64,000 nucleotides of DNA from Xiphydria camelus (lineage: Eukaryota > Arthropoda > Insecta > Hymenoptera > Xiphydriidae): the NCBI GenBank assembly GCA_963678675.1, contig OY783195.1:940001-1004000 (forward strand). Reading direction: 5' to 3'. The notes under the pieces are model-generated. The model worked only from the letters and a program-made list of their open reading frames with translations. It was not told the DNA's origin and searched no databases. The position numbers and the translations under genes were made by a program. The stretch's first letter is position 1; the number at the start of each line of letters is the position of its first letter. Below are positions 23,847 to 36,525 of this stretch, in pieces.

Positions 23847-24517
23847 AACAAATTAAGAATTTTACGCGAGCTTTCGCATCATGGAATTCGGAGATTACGA
23901 GAGTCCCATTGTACAGTTAATCGCACCTCAGGAATAGCGATGCGAGGCAGCTGATATTTATTGGAACGATAATCGCCCCTCCGCGTGACGAATATATTCG
24001 GAGACAATGGCTCTTTCGACGTTATATCGCGCCACGATTAAAATCGCATCTCTCTTAATTAACGTTTCAAAATTGTCGAATAACAGCGAGGAGAAACGTT
24101 CGCGTCATCTGCGCGTAGGATACGTGCGTGAAAGGAACTCGCGGGGGTTCGAGAGGCTAACATTCGACTGCACGCTGCTGCACGGCATGATAAAAGTGAC
24201 GGGTCTTTGTTGGGTAATCTACGTCGGTCCATTTGGCGGACGCGAATCGCGTGATATACTTTCTTCGTCTTTCACTCCCGGCAATGAAAGGAGAAAGACG
24301 ATCACCCGCGTGAATCGAGCGTTCGTCCTGCATCCCCTCGATTGTTATTCGAGCGCGCGTCGTCGTCGTTGTCTCTTCCGGAAGGCGCGAGAGCGAATTA
24401 ACATCCTCGGTTCGATCATCCGTCGAAACGTCGAAATTGCCGCCGGTATCTTAACTCTACGGACGTTGATCGATACGTTAATTAGGAGACGCCGACTCGA
24501 AAAAGATAGTCCACGTA

Positions 24518-24688
24518 CACTGAGCAAAGTAATCTGGTCAATCAAACCAGAATCCTGCAGACCGTAACCAAATAGTTTGGTAAAATATGAATACTCCATT
24601 TGTGTGTGTTTGGTTAGACTGACCATTTTCTGGTTATAATAACTAGACAAGTATGTGGGTCACTTTAATCAAATTATTTTTCTCAGTG
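24518..24688. mobile_element. MITE-like family B
   Basis: CACTGAGCAAAGTAATCTGG to ATTATTTTTCTCAGTG, flanked by TA on both sides; internally deleted relative to the 225-bp copy. Confidence 0.7.
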
Positions 24689-26396
24689 TACTATCGCATT
24701 GGTAATGGAACCTCGAAGATACACTGACGGCGCGTTCCTCTCGTGAATAATTTCTCAAATGCTCCCCGTCGGCGTCGGTTTCCTTCGATTGGCGCGAGCC
24801 AATACGCGACTATACGTCTCGACGGTAGAGAGTCAACAGCGCGATTAATGCATATTCCCATGGGTATAGCGCGGTGCTGTGCACTCAATCGAGTTTCGAA
24901 GATCCTACTGCTTGACTTTGCGCCGAACTCGCGCGAGGCCCCGAGAGTCGATCCAACGGCGAACTTGCCGGATGGTAGGGTAGAGGTACTTCAGAGTTGA
25001 CGCCGCCGGAAGATTGAAACGAAGCTTAATTTCGAAGGCTCCTCGGCCACGGCAGCATCTTAGGTATGCGAAGGGGTGGATACGGATGAAATTATCATAA
25101 ATTTTCAGTAAAGTTGCCAGCTCCGCTCGAGCACGCCGCGCGGATATAAATTTCATTGGACTTTGATTGCAGACTCCATCCGAATCCCTCTCTGCCCCCC
25201 TCCTTCTGCCCCTCGCACCTCCGGTTTCTTCTCAGCGAAGCTCGCTATCATATTCTTCTATAATTATTCTTCCTAGACTCCCGGGATGACTTTCATACTT
25301 ATACTTGAGTGCAGCATCTCTCTCTTCCGAAGGAAAGAGAGGAAGGGAGAGAGAGGAGAAACGTCGATGCAAAGGGGGACCGAGGGAATCTTTAATTCAC
25401 CGACGATTCACCTGCAATGTCTGAGAATTGCTCGGCGAACTCGAATAGACTTCAGATAGGCGCGAGGAAATCAAATTTCCGTTCTATAGTCGAACGCGCG
25501 TCGCTGCTTCGTATAGGAATATGTATATCACTACTCGTGAATAATTTGTGCGATAATGGACGGGGTAATTTTGGAAAAAAAACTGAGGGGCGAATGTATG
25601 GGGTGTCCCTTTCGCGTCACGAAATACTTTACAGGGGTGGCTCGATTGGAAACTAGTGCAGCCGCCGCTCTTAATTCGATTACACCGACGCCGGAGTCGC
25701 CATCGGTGTAATTTTTAATCATTTTTTAATAGCTGCACGCTCGGGTCGTCCGATGTAATTTTCCCCTGATAACGGGCTCGCCCATTTCGTCGGCAGCCGA
25801 ACGGCAGCTTCAGCACGTTGAGGGGCGTAACGGAAAGTTGCAGCATCCGCGATCTTTGCCAAGTTACATTTTTGCAACCTCACTCCAGTGGTGAGGAGTT
25901 ATACGTATAGATCCATCGCGCGCAGCTTCCAATTTCATCTGAGCGCGAAGAATCGAAACTGTACCCGTCAGCCTTTTCGCGTTTGCCATAATTTCGTAGA
26001 GAGCACGCGGCCCAGGGAACGTCGAGGATCGATAAAATTGATTACGCGAGGACACTTTTAATTAGTCGACCAATCAGTCGACGCAATACCGGGCCGTCGG
26101 CCGGCTGTCCATCATTTTCAGAAACGAGGCGAGAGAATTCTTAATTAAAATCTCGCCACGTCCCTCAACCGTCCCCACCGGCTTTAACTTCTTTTCACGT
26201 GATTTTGCTTCTTTCTCTCGCACGAATCGGCTGACGCGAGCGGACAACTGCGAATTCATTCGTCATGCGGGACATTCGTTTCAAGGATTTACGTTGGAAG
26301 AGAGAGAGAGAGTTCGATATTAAATATCACGATGCTACATCCATACAGCTGGAACTCGCGTAGATCTTGTTTTTGCCCAACGAAACGAATGGTTCA

Positions 26397-26545
26397 CACT
26401 GAGAGAAATATTACATAGCAATTAGTTTAGCTCTGATATAGCTATATTTTAAAGCTAAGTGACAGGTTATCTAGACAGTATAGGTAATAGAGCAGATGTG
26501 ACAAGAGCAATACGCATTGTTGAAATTACTACACGTACGCTCTAA
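26397..26545. mobile_element. Family E fragment, inverted orientation
   Basis: Starts CACTGAGAGAAATATTACAT and contains TATCTAGACAGTATAGG, the complement of the family E interior; the other end is not clear. Confidence 0.45.
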
Positions 26546-26831
26546 ATAAAATTTGTATTTTTTTCGTGTACTTTTATATAAAGCCTTTTCCCAATAAGTG
26601 ATTATGAAAATTAATATATTTCCTTGTGAAATTGCCCCTATAAATTTCGTAACAAAGTATATTAATCACGTATTGGATAACAGCTTTACATACAATTGTA
26701 TTAAATTTAATACAAATTTTGTTTACAGAATATAACTAGTTGAAATAGCTATTTATTCTGGTAAAATGGAAATATTATAAGTATTAGCTAAGACAAACAG
26801 AGAAACGTATTTTTATATTAATGAATTACTA

Positions 26832-27052
26832 CACTGACAAAAATAACTTGGTCAATCAAACAAAAATCCTGGAGATGATGACCAAATCGCTCGGTGGAAT
26901 ATGGACTCTCCGTTTGTTTGGTTGGACTGACTAAACATATGGTCGGAATAACTAGATATTTGATTCAAGAGTGAGCAGTATTTCAATTGGAATAACTGAA
27001 CACATTGAATCAGATGCGCCTTGTCATTTTAACCTAATTATTCTTCTCAGTG
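26832..27052. mobile_element. MITE-like family B
   Basis: CACTGACAAAAATAACTTGG to TAATTATTCTTCTCAGTG, with TA directly on both sides. Confidence 0.7.
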
Positions 27053-28173
27053 TAGCATTATCGTACCATCTACAAAATTTCTCGCTGTGCAATTCTATAT
27101 CGGGATGCTCTGCGAATCGGTTTCTTCCCGTTCCCGCATTTTCTAATCTCGACGGTGTGGGGCGGCATACAAACTTGCCGTCGCGGACAGGTAATTCCTG
27201 TGCAGTCGGAGTTGCTCGCGGGAAATAAATAATTTAATTGATTAGGAGTTCCACCGGGTGAGAGTGGTTCTTTCTCGAAGCTTGCGGAAGTTTGAAAAAT
27301 CTTTCGAGAGTGCATTCGGATCCCCGTTGCCGCTCCGCGGATGAAGAAGTTGGGGAAGAGGTGGAACGCGAGGAGCATCGACGTTCGCGAGGAACGAGAG
27401 CTAACTAAAAATCACACGCGATATTCCAGCGAACGAAGAACACGATATTCGTGTCGATCCAAGGAACTCTCGAACGTGGAAAGCGTCGGAGGAGAAGCGG
27501 ATTTCTATTTCCGGTGGTTCGCGAGCGAAATTATGTCATGTGGGGAGTGGGGAGGGGCACGCGTCAGATATCGCGGACAAGAGCGCCGCGGCGATTCGTT
27601 GAATATTCCAAGTTCATTGCCACGCGCGCGCCGCGTACTTTCTTCAAGAGATCGGGCATCGGCACGAGCGTATACAGGCGTCGCGCGCGTGTCGTTATAT
27701 CGATAGCGAACGAAGATCCTCGTCGCGTCGTACGCGATATTGACTCACGGTAAACACCGGAAACTGCTTTCTGTAAGATCTCCGGCCGAGGTAAACGGGT
27801 TTCGATGGTCGTTCATCTCGCCCAGGCGCGCAACTTTTTACAAACCCACTTTCATCGGTTCACCTCGATCCCGGGCCGAAAATTTCGCTCGGTGCGCGCA
27901 TCCAGTTTGACGACAGCGACTCGCGAAGACGCGTGGACGGTGAGAAAAGGAACGAAGCGAACTCCGCCGCGCTCGATCGAAGAGAAAATCAATCGGCAAT
28001 TCGTGAAATCTCCGTGAATCGCCTCTCGGCACACGGAGAAAAAGGATCAGTAATTTTTACAGTGGATCCCAGTACAAGAGGCTCCTCGTTTTGAGGCATT
28101 GGATTTTTTCATAGACAGCGTACTTTTTACCAGACACAGCGTAGTAGTATAAACCCGTAAAGACCCGACACAT

Positions 28174-28300
28174 CCCAGGGGCGGAAAAGTTCTATTATAT
28201 TTTGTATGCAGTCTATTTGTGGATTTGGTCATATATGGATTATATACGATTTCTATATCAACCATATACGGATTATATTCAAGTTTTTGAATGTTTGTAT
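28174..28300. mobile_element. Family C, left part only
   Basis: CCCAGGGGCGGAAAAGTTCT followed by the TATA-rich interior; no right end found. Confidence 0.5.
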
Positions 28301-28965
28301 GAGCTTTCCCATGATTTTGTACCGATCCCCTTTCTCCGTGCAGACTTTAGACAACGACCGCGCGGCGAGAATCCCGGTAGGCCAGCACGGGTTCCCATAC
28401 CGCATGCGTCGTGTTACCGGAGAGACCCTCTCGCCTGGTATCGACAGGAGGAAACCGCGGGACATTTGGCGCGGATGCGGGAACGCGCGGAAAACTAATA
28501 TTCCCCGAGCGGAGTTCGGCGCGAATATAGGTAGCGCTGAAAGTAAGCGGCTGTAAAAGCTCCAACGACGTTTAGTGCGATGTTATTTACGATCTAGGGT
28601 TCGTAAATATGCGTCCGACTCTGGGCTATGGTCAGGGCAGTTCCCGATACGCTCCTCGGTACGGTCCTTTTTCCCGTAAACTCGCGAGCCGGAAAATTTC
28701 GAAGCGACTCACGTAGTTGGCGTTGCAGGTGTGGTACGAGGGGTAGAAATAAGGAATAACCTCGCGACCCGACCCTCTTATACCCGTCACCCGTATACCT
28801 CGGCGCTCTTTCTTACAGCATCGCGTCGTGTGGAGATATTGGGAAAAGCGGAAGAGAGAGAGGGAGATACGGAGGTGAGGAGGTAGTATTTCGCAGGGGA
28901 GATTAAATCGCATCCCTTCGCACGGTCATTGATCGATATACCGTATCTCGGCAGGCTAAATTTGA

Positions 28966-29041
28966 TCGGGCCAACGAAATATTTCTTTCGCCATAATAAA
29001 GCACACGGTTATTAAACATAAACAAATTGTTCTCTCGGTGT
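28966..29041. mobile_element. Family A, right-end fragment
   Basis: ATTTCTTTCGCCATAATAAA to AAATTGTTCTCTCGGTGT. Confidence 0.45.
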
Positions 29042-29420
29042 ATATCAGTAATTCGTTCAAAGAAAATGAGGAAAACAGCGAAAAAATCCGGAATACCGAT
29101 TCAACGCGCTTTACAGCTTCTTCCATTCTCAAGCCTCTTCTCCCGCGAGGCATTTGTATCAATTTAAAATATTACGGTAACATCGGGCGAAGCTTATGAA
29201 TAAAATATTCGCGTGCCAGTTTCGCGTTCTCGCTCGACTCCATCCAATTCCATTCGAGGCGCGATCGCCTTGGTCCCCGAATGGCCATCATCAGACAGTG
29301 GTCCACGCGGCCATCGAAGGAACAGCTTAACGACGATATCGTGGCTCCACCCCCGTCTCGTTCATTCCTCCTGTAAATTACGACATTGTGTATTTTCCAC
29401 GGAAACTGTGCGCGGTGGCA

Positions 29421-29444
29421 GGGACGACGACGACGACGACGACG
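29421..29444. repeat. (GAC)n trinucleotide repeat
   Basis: Eight GAC units in tandem. Confidence 0.85.
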
Positions 29445-29683
29445 ATGCTGTTCGAAGATCGTCGTTATTTTATCGAAGTGCGGTTAACGGAGGCAGGACG
29501 GGCCACGGGTATACGCGAAGCGCTCCAGCGTGAAATATACGACACCCTCCACTAGCGCCGCGCGGAAGAGCTTTAGCCAAAATTATTATCGGCCTCCGTA
29601 TCGAGCGTCTCTTCGTTGCGAACGACGGGGACGCGCGTACAGGATGGATATCAGCTGGCGATATCGCGGAGGACGTGCGAGTG

Positions 29684-29997
29684 TACTGAGAAAAAGAATT
29701 AGTAGGGTTAAAATGACAAAATGCATCTAGAATACAAATGTTTAGTTATTTTAACCAAAGTCAATTAAACCAAATATTTAGTAATTCTAGTGAAATGCTT
29801 AGTTATGCCAACCAAACGTTTAATTATTCTAATGAAAAAGTATCTATTGTCTAGTTAACCTTATTTAGCCTTTGGGTATAGCTATCATAGCCGTTGAACA
29901 GATGAACTCGGTAAATTTCGTAAACGCACAAACGACGCGAATACAAATTTTACGCGCAATATACTTATTGCTATGCGACCTATAAATTTCTCTCAGT
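29684..29997. mobile_element. Chimeric MITE: family B left half, family E right half
   Basis: The left end (ACTGAGAAAAAGAATTAG, then GTTAAAATGACAAAATGCAT) is the complement of a family B right end. The right end (GTCTAGTTAACC ... GACCTATAAATTTCTCTCAG) is family E. It also carries a segment that is an inverted copy of the DNA beyond it. Confidence 0.6.
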
Positions 29998-30086
29998 ACA
30001 TATGAGGGATGAAATTTGCCTTAAAAAATTGGTATTCGCGTCGTTCGTGCGTTTACGAAGTTTACCGAGTCCGTCTCTTTAACGGC
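29890..30086. repeat. Inverted duplication, about 65-bp arms
   Basis: 29890-29950 and the complement of 30020-30086 share GCCGTT, ACTCGGTAAA, TTCGTAAACGCAC and ACGACGCGAATAC in order. The spacer holds the family E terminus. Confidence 0.75.
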
Positions 30087-32496
30087 ACGACCATTTCGCG
30101 AGTATACAAGCACGCCGGCGCCCAACCGTCAACGTTATACGACGACGAAAGTCGGACGAATGTCCGGAACCGAGCGAAGGGAGGCAGCAAAAAGTCAGCC
30201 GCCGAATCGAACGAACGCGCAACGGTCGGTTAGGTTTTTACAGCTCACCCGTAAAAGTTATACCCTTTTTTAAGCTCACGTTTCATTACCGCTCGGCTTT
30301 GTCAGCGTCGGGATGTCCTCGCGCGTCCCGTACGCGCCCCTCTTCCTTCGTCCGAACTATATCACCCCGTGACTTCGCGACCCTCGCCCGCCCACCCCGG
30401 CCGGACTCCTCGCCAGCCTAGAAAAGCCGAGCTTCAGCGCGAGCTTTCGCCGGGTCGATACAAAATATGACATTTAATTAGCCGAGGCACGCAACCAACG
30501 GAGCGCGCCCCATGGTTGGTTTCAAATGCTCTCCTTACTACGCTCGCGTGCACCACTTTTCTTCTCGAGTGAATCGAGCCTTGGTTTTTCTTCGGCTTTT
30601 TCTCGCAATCGTATATAGATATGCGCTGCAGTCGCGCAGAGGGTTGCGTTTAATGCACCTCGCTATCGAAAATTCTCTCAAGGGGTTGGAAAGATCACCG
30701 AGAATTCGAACTCCCCCCTCTCGCGTGGCTGCGGAGAAAAAATAAGAGGAGGGAAAAATCGCGGGGAGAGCGAACGCGATTATCCCGCGAGGCAGTTTCA
30801 GGAGTAACGAAAGGAAGTGAAACGTACGGGTTGCGAGAAGGGGAGCAGGATATAACGAGAAGAACGCGAGCAAAGTGCAGGTAGCGATGAGTGGGAGGAT
30901 AGGAGATAGAGAGAAAGAGGAGACAGGGAAGAAAACACGTCGACAGAGAGAAGAGGACGAGAAAGCGCACCGCGTTACTGCATTATTCAGGCCAACAGTT
31001 TTCTCATGAATTTTCAAGTCGCGCAAACAAAGCTCGCCTTTCGAGATAATAGTAAGTTGGAACCTTGGGTTTCAAAGCTTTCTCGAGTCGGCTGCTCAGC
31101 GGTGCATCTGATTCGCCCGGCGCTGCCGAGATACATACACGCACCCCCGGGATGCGAGCGTTCGTAAAAAGTCTGGAGACCTCGTGTCGAGACGACAGGT
31201 GGAAGTGGGATAGACGCTCCAGTTTCTCTTTAACTTTGAACACGATTATCTCGATACGCAGCGGAGATATGTGACAAATGTAAGTCGATTTTTTATAGTA
31301 GAAAAATATAGATGAAAATGTTTTATTTAAACCTTCCTTCGATATCCGCAACGGTTTTCAAGATAATCGATTCTGAGTTTGCTCGTCAATCGCGGGGAGC
31401 GTCTATCTTACTTTTATTCTTTAGAACTTTATTTCGTCGAGTCGCGTCGAGGGAAAGCTCGTCGCGAGTAAAGTCGTGAGAATTTCCACTTCGAAAATCC
31501 GCTTTTCTTTCCCTCGATTGATCCCGAATTCGCGAACGAGCTTTTTCGAGCGATCGCGATCGGGCTTTCGCCACCAGTACCTATTTTTCGACCCTCCGCA
31601 TCCCGGAGGCGACGCGAAGATTGCTTTTTCTCCGGGTCCAGTATAGCGAAAATACTCTCGTCGCGAATGTAAAGAACCGCGTAATCCCTGGGAAATAACA
31701 ATACACTCGACTCTCTTGTAACAATACACACTCCGCGAGTCCTTCTTTCTTGCGTCTCGGGATTCGGAAATCGTCGTGCAAGCGGGACAAATCCTCGGAG
31801 TAAGAGTATTTTTTTCCTGGAAGCGCGGAGAAGAGGAAACTGATCGGGGGAGGGCGAATAATGACAAGAAAAAATAGTTTTTCCATCGTTTCTCGCGACT
31901 ATGTATAAACTCGTCGATTAGAAAGTGAACGCGATGATGATATCAAGAAACGATCCGACGTAAAATCACAATCGATGCTCTTTAGCCAACGTTAAATTCA
32001 TCATCGGGCAATTACTAGAGCCATGACAAAATTTATCGAATACTCCTTACCCGAAAAACGAGAGCACCGCGCAAATGCCAATGGCGATCGACTCGCCGAG
32101 AACTTTTGTTCGAGTCTGGAGCCGCGCGATCGGAGGCTGTAGCCGGGTGGCGCGGCACGAGGGACGCTGCTTACTTACCGGCGTCGCTCTGTAATTAAAT
32201 CGGCGCCAACATAAATCAATTAGCCCAAATTTAACTGAATTTCTAGGGACCGGGGTTAATTGAGCGATGATCGCACGCGAAGCGAGCGACAACCCCGGCT
32301 GGTTCGTTCTCCGGCGCAGCGTCGTCGGTGGTGCATCGACAATCCAACGCGGCAATCCCACTGATTTCCTACGCGCGCGTTATCAACGCTAATGGGCCGA
32401 GTTCCCTCGATGAACGAAGGCGCGGCAGTTACACCACCACCACCACCACCACCCGCTCTCGCGACTTCGAGGCCCGTAACTCGCGCGGGGATCGGT

Positions 32497-32580
32497 ATAT
32501 CGTCACCCCAATATAGGTTTGTTCAATGTCCCATTCCCAAAAGGAGGATATTGAACAAACCTATATTGAGGCGACGATAT
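32497..32580. repeat. 84-nt near-perfect hairpin
   Basis: Arms 32497-32531 and 32546-32580 are complementary at 32 of 35 positions around a 14-nt loop (left arm contains CCAATATAGGTTTGTTCAAT). It could be a pre-miRNA-like or endo-siRNA hairpin, or a remnant of a tiny inverted-repeat transposon. Confidence 0.7.
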
Positions 32581-33117
32581 CGCGTTACGCGCCATTCCCG
32601 CGTATGTCTATGGAGATTTCCCGCATTCTCTTCGAGTCGTACAACAGCGGGAAACATCGGCGAGCTCTTCCCGCGCGCAGACGCTTCGGCGTCGGCGTCA
32701 CCTGAAAACTTTATCACTCCCGCGCAGATCCCACTCGTCCGGGGCGCTCGCTAAATTCGTACTCGCGCGCCCCCGTAGTGGAGAGGGGTGGCGAGAGGGA
32801 CTCCCTCGAACTTTCGCGCGAGAACCCCGGCTGTAATTAATTGTCAATTATAACGAGACGAACTTTGCTCGAACGTTGTTTTCCCTCGTTAAGAAAAGAT
32901 TTTCGTCGCACACGCCCGCGCGAGCTCTTATAAGTAAGTGGTAGGCGTCGATCGTTATCAATGTAGAGTAGATATTAACGCGAGGAGGAGAGATGATAAG
33001 GTCCCGAGTATTTAGACGTGCGCGAGGGGGGAGTCTAATTTCCCGAGCGCGTCGCGGAGAGTCGTTTCTTCTGGTCGTTCTTCCGGGTGTCTTGGATATG
33101 GGAAATCTTATCTACAT

Positions 33118-33364
33118 ACCGAGGAGGAAAATTTTTATATATTTTGTATATAATCCATATGTGGTATTGGTCATATATGGATTATATATATATACGGTCT
33201 CTATATTAATCATATAAGAGCTATATGTACAGATTTTTGAATGGTTGTATAGTCCCTACATAGTCGTTATATGGTTAATATAGAATAGTCAATCATATAA
33301 TCCATACATGACTAAAACCACATATGGATTATATAGAAAATATCTAGAATTTCTCCCTCTGGGT
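33118..33364. mobile_element. MITE-like family C
   Basis: ACCGAGGAGGAAAATTTTTA to AGAATTTCTCCCTCTGGGT, palindromic TATA-rich interior; a family B copy begins 14 bp later. Confidence 0.6.
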
Positions 33365-33377
33365 AGATGCGTACACG

Positions 33378-33638
33378 TATTGAGAAAAATAATTTGGTCA
33401 ATCCAACCAAAATCATGGAGATGATGAACAAACCGTTTGATGAAATGTGGATTATTCATCAGTTTGGTTAGACTGATCAATTTTTGATTAGAATAACTTG
33501 ACGTTTGATTGGAATAACTAAATATTTGGTCAGAATAACTAGATATTTGGTTCAACTGACCAGTATTTTGGTTAAAATAACTAAACACGTTCAACTGGAT
33601 GCGTTTTGTCATTTTAACCTAATTACTTTTCTCGGTGC
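33378..33638. mobile_element. MITE-like family B
   Basis: TATTGAGAAAAATAATTTGG to TAATTACTTTTCTCGGTG, with a tandem duplication of the TAGAATAACT-type interior. Confidence 0.65.
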
Positions 33639-33823
33639 ACGTACGTGACAGCTGAGGCATTTCTGCGAGTAATTTTCGAGAGTCAGAGGATTCCGAAGAC
33701 GTCGAGTAGAGAACGATATGTAGTTGAAATGGCGCGGCGAACGCGTCAACGGTTAAAGTATTCGTCGCAGGGTTGGTCTCGACTGACAAGTTTCTCTCTG
33801 TGGTGGGACGAAGTTTTCCCCTC

Positions 33824-33825
<2 letters not shown>

Positions 33826-33858
<33 letters not shown>
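33826..33858. repeat. (CT)n dinucleotide repeat
   Basis: More than thirty bases of CT repeat. Confidence 0.9.
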
Positions 33859-33860
<2 letters not shown>

Positions 33861-35674
33861 CCCATCTCTTCCGTTCTCTCGTTCCGTCTCCTTTCCGACC
33901 GCAAAACGACCCATAGAGCGAGCGGAACCCCTGTGTCGAGAGTAAATGCCTTTGGCCCACGTACCGGGTACCCCGGTAACGCTTCCGCACGCGCGTTCAA
34001 CATCTTAATGGTTCGTTGTGTTCCAAAGTACGCAATTTAGCGCGCGGGGACCGGAGTTTGCGTTAAAACGACGAAGCATCGCGGATTGGCCGCTCCGCCG
34101 CACGCCGCAGTGGTCCATGCGAGAGTTATCGCCTCGAGCGTACTCTCGTTGTCTCGCTCGATACGCCTATCAACGTAATTGAGAAGTTCGTATGGCCGGA
34201 GAACGTAAGAGCTCGAGTACATGTGCGCACACATTCGTTAAAGGATCGTTCAGAGTCCAAAGAGTTCGTCGGACTCGTATCCTCGAAAACCGACAAACGG
34301 AAACGCGGCCTACTCGCCTCGACGGATTTGCGAGGACGTCGAATTCTTCGTTTTCGGGATCCTAGCTCGGGGGGTCATTCCGTTGCGGTGTCCTCGCGGT
34401 GCTCGTTTTTTTTTTGACGAGCAGCGCTCGGTAAGCCCCTTTCTCCTCTCTTTCTCGCCTTGCTTTCACTCCCTTCTCTTTCCCTATCTTCCCGAGGGAA
34501 AGCGCAACCCGTGCTGGCGAGATAACCTCCCCCAACCTCCGTCTCGACCTCTTCCTCGCGTCGAGAATACGAGTACAACTGCCCCGCAGCATTCGACGTG
34601 GCACCGTCGAGCTTCTCTCCTCGCGCGCATATCGGCTTCGCCTTTACAGCGGCTGATCATTTTTTCCCCCGGTTACCACGCTCGCAATAAGAGGAGCAAT
34701 CTGCTTCCGGCTCGAACGTTTGCCGAGGAGCCTCCCCTTTCTTTCGCCGGCTCGCGAGGGAGCGCATAAAGGGAGGATAAGAAAAATTGTACGTACGGCC
34801 TGGAATCGTTTAAGGCCCGGGAGATGAGAAATTTCGGCCAATAAATTCGTTCGGAGGTATAAAAATGTAAACCCTCGCAGCGGATCGCGAATTGACGGCG
34901 GGTGAAATTTGGGGCGAGGGTCAAAGGGACAGGCGCGCCAGCCGGGGACCCTCGCGTCGGGGGAGAGAATAAAGATTGGACGAGATGGATGGCGTTATAC
35001 GAAAATTATTGGTCCGTTTCGAGATTTGCCCGGGGTCGACGCGTGGGAGAGTTTATATCCTCCTCCACGGTGTTATCTCTCTCGACGAATTTTTTCCCTT
35101 TCTTAAATCGTAATCGGGGGATCGAACGGAGGCTAATTTTTCCGCTCGGATTTCAACGGCGAATTTGTCGTCTCTCTCGCTTCTGGACCACGGGCACTCA
35201 ACTCGCGTCTCGTCTCTTCATTTTCCCCGTGATATCAAATATGCGGCTCTGCGATGCCGTTCGTTTATTTTATGCATTTCCATCTATCTGCATATCACTT
35301 GTCGAGGCAACTGGAGACGATAAGACGCAACGAGATACATCACTGCGAACTATCTCGTATGCAAAACCGTAGTACCGGAGGTAGAGTTCCGACCCTCTAT
35401 ATCGTACATCAACATACTCGTATTTATTGAAGACATTTGGAGCGCCACTCGGTTCTTCGTCCCCAGGAAGAGGCTTTCAGAGGAATTTCGTATGCATATT
35501 GTAACTACCTACATTAATGTAAAACCTTGGCGAAAGGATATCTCTTAGTTTTCCAGAAATTACACGGAAAGGTATAGGTAATTCGGGCATCGCGAATATC
35601 GCGCAGGCTGCTTCCAGTTGTAATATCCAAGTCGAATTTGAGGAATAATGTTTTTAATCGAATAGGGTAGAGCG

Positions 35675-35760
35675 GTACCATATCGATTAGATTCAATCAC
35701 GATTATCTCGTTACTTATGGGTTTTCGGCTTATATCGGTAGCCAGGTGCTGATAACGTTG
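35675..35760. mobile_element. Family D half element
   Basis: GTACCATATCGATTAGATTC, ATTATCTCGTTACTTATGGG; only one arm recognised. Confidence 0.35.
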
Positions 35761-36359
35761 CGAAACAAGGAATTATCGTTATTAATGTGGACTGTCGATA
35801 AATATCTCAGTTAGGTTTTTATTATTATTATTAAGCGACCTTAAGAACCCCGAGTGACGACTTCGGTAAGGATCGGATTATTTTTTCGAATTTCAATCCG
35901 CCATATTGTTTCGCCATTTTGAATTTTGATACCGGATTCGGGTTCAGCGACCCCGAAAACCTCTGAGTAACGATTTTTATGACAATCGGACCCTTCTAGA
36001 CTCTCCATTTAGAGAGAATCAAGCTTTCCGTACTTCCGAGTTAAATAATTTCCGTATTCCATTGTATTCCATGCACCTTCAAAGGAATGTATCATGTTTT
36101 GATCACGAATGCATAGAGGCTTCCATGTGTGGACCTTACACGGTAGAAAACCTAGACACAACCGGATAGAGGAACTCACACAAAGTTGCAAGCTGCTCAT
36201 ACTCGATTGTAGCTGTCTCTGATACTCATGTATGGTCTCTCTCCATCTCGTGCATTCTAATGCCGCTGTCTCACGTACTCATGCACTCTCTCTCCCTCTC
36301 GTGTACTCGGTCAGCGCTCTCTCTCGTACTCGTGGCACTCTTCGTGCTAGAACTGAGTG

Positions 36360-36525
36360 GTTCGATTCCGATCAGCTTCAACTACGATTATTTCGTTATG
36401 TATGGACTTTTTGCATATGTTGACGTAATACTTTTTTGTAGATCGAAATGTGATCTTCAAGAAAGTATTATACCAAGTTCGTCGAAAAGTTTATAGGTAA
36501 CGAGATAATAGTATAGTTAGAAAGC
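36360..36525. mobile_element. MITE-like family D
   Basis: Palindromic arms around ATACTTTTTTGTAGATCGAA and GATCTTCAAGAAAGTATT. Confidence 0.55.

Noticed and set aside
28690..28790. Minus-strand TATAAGAG followed by TAC|gtgagt as an upstream exon for gene 2
   Set aside because: No ATG lies between the TATA and the donor, and the exon at 21952-21938 gives a full signal peptide with matching phase.
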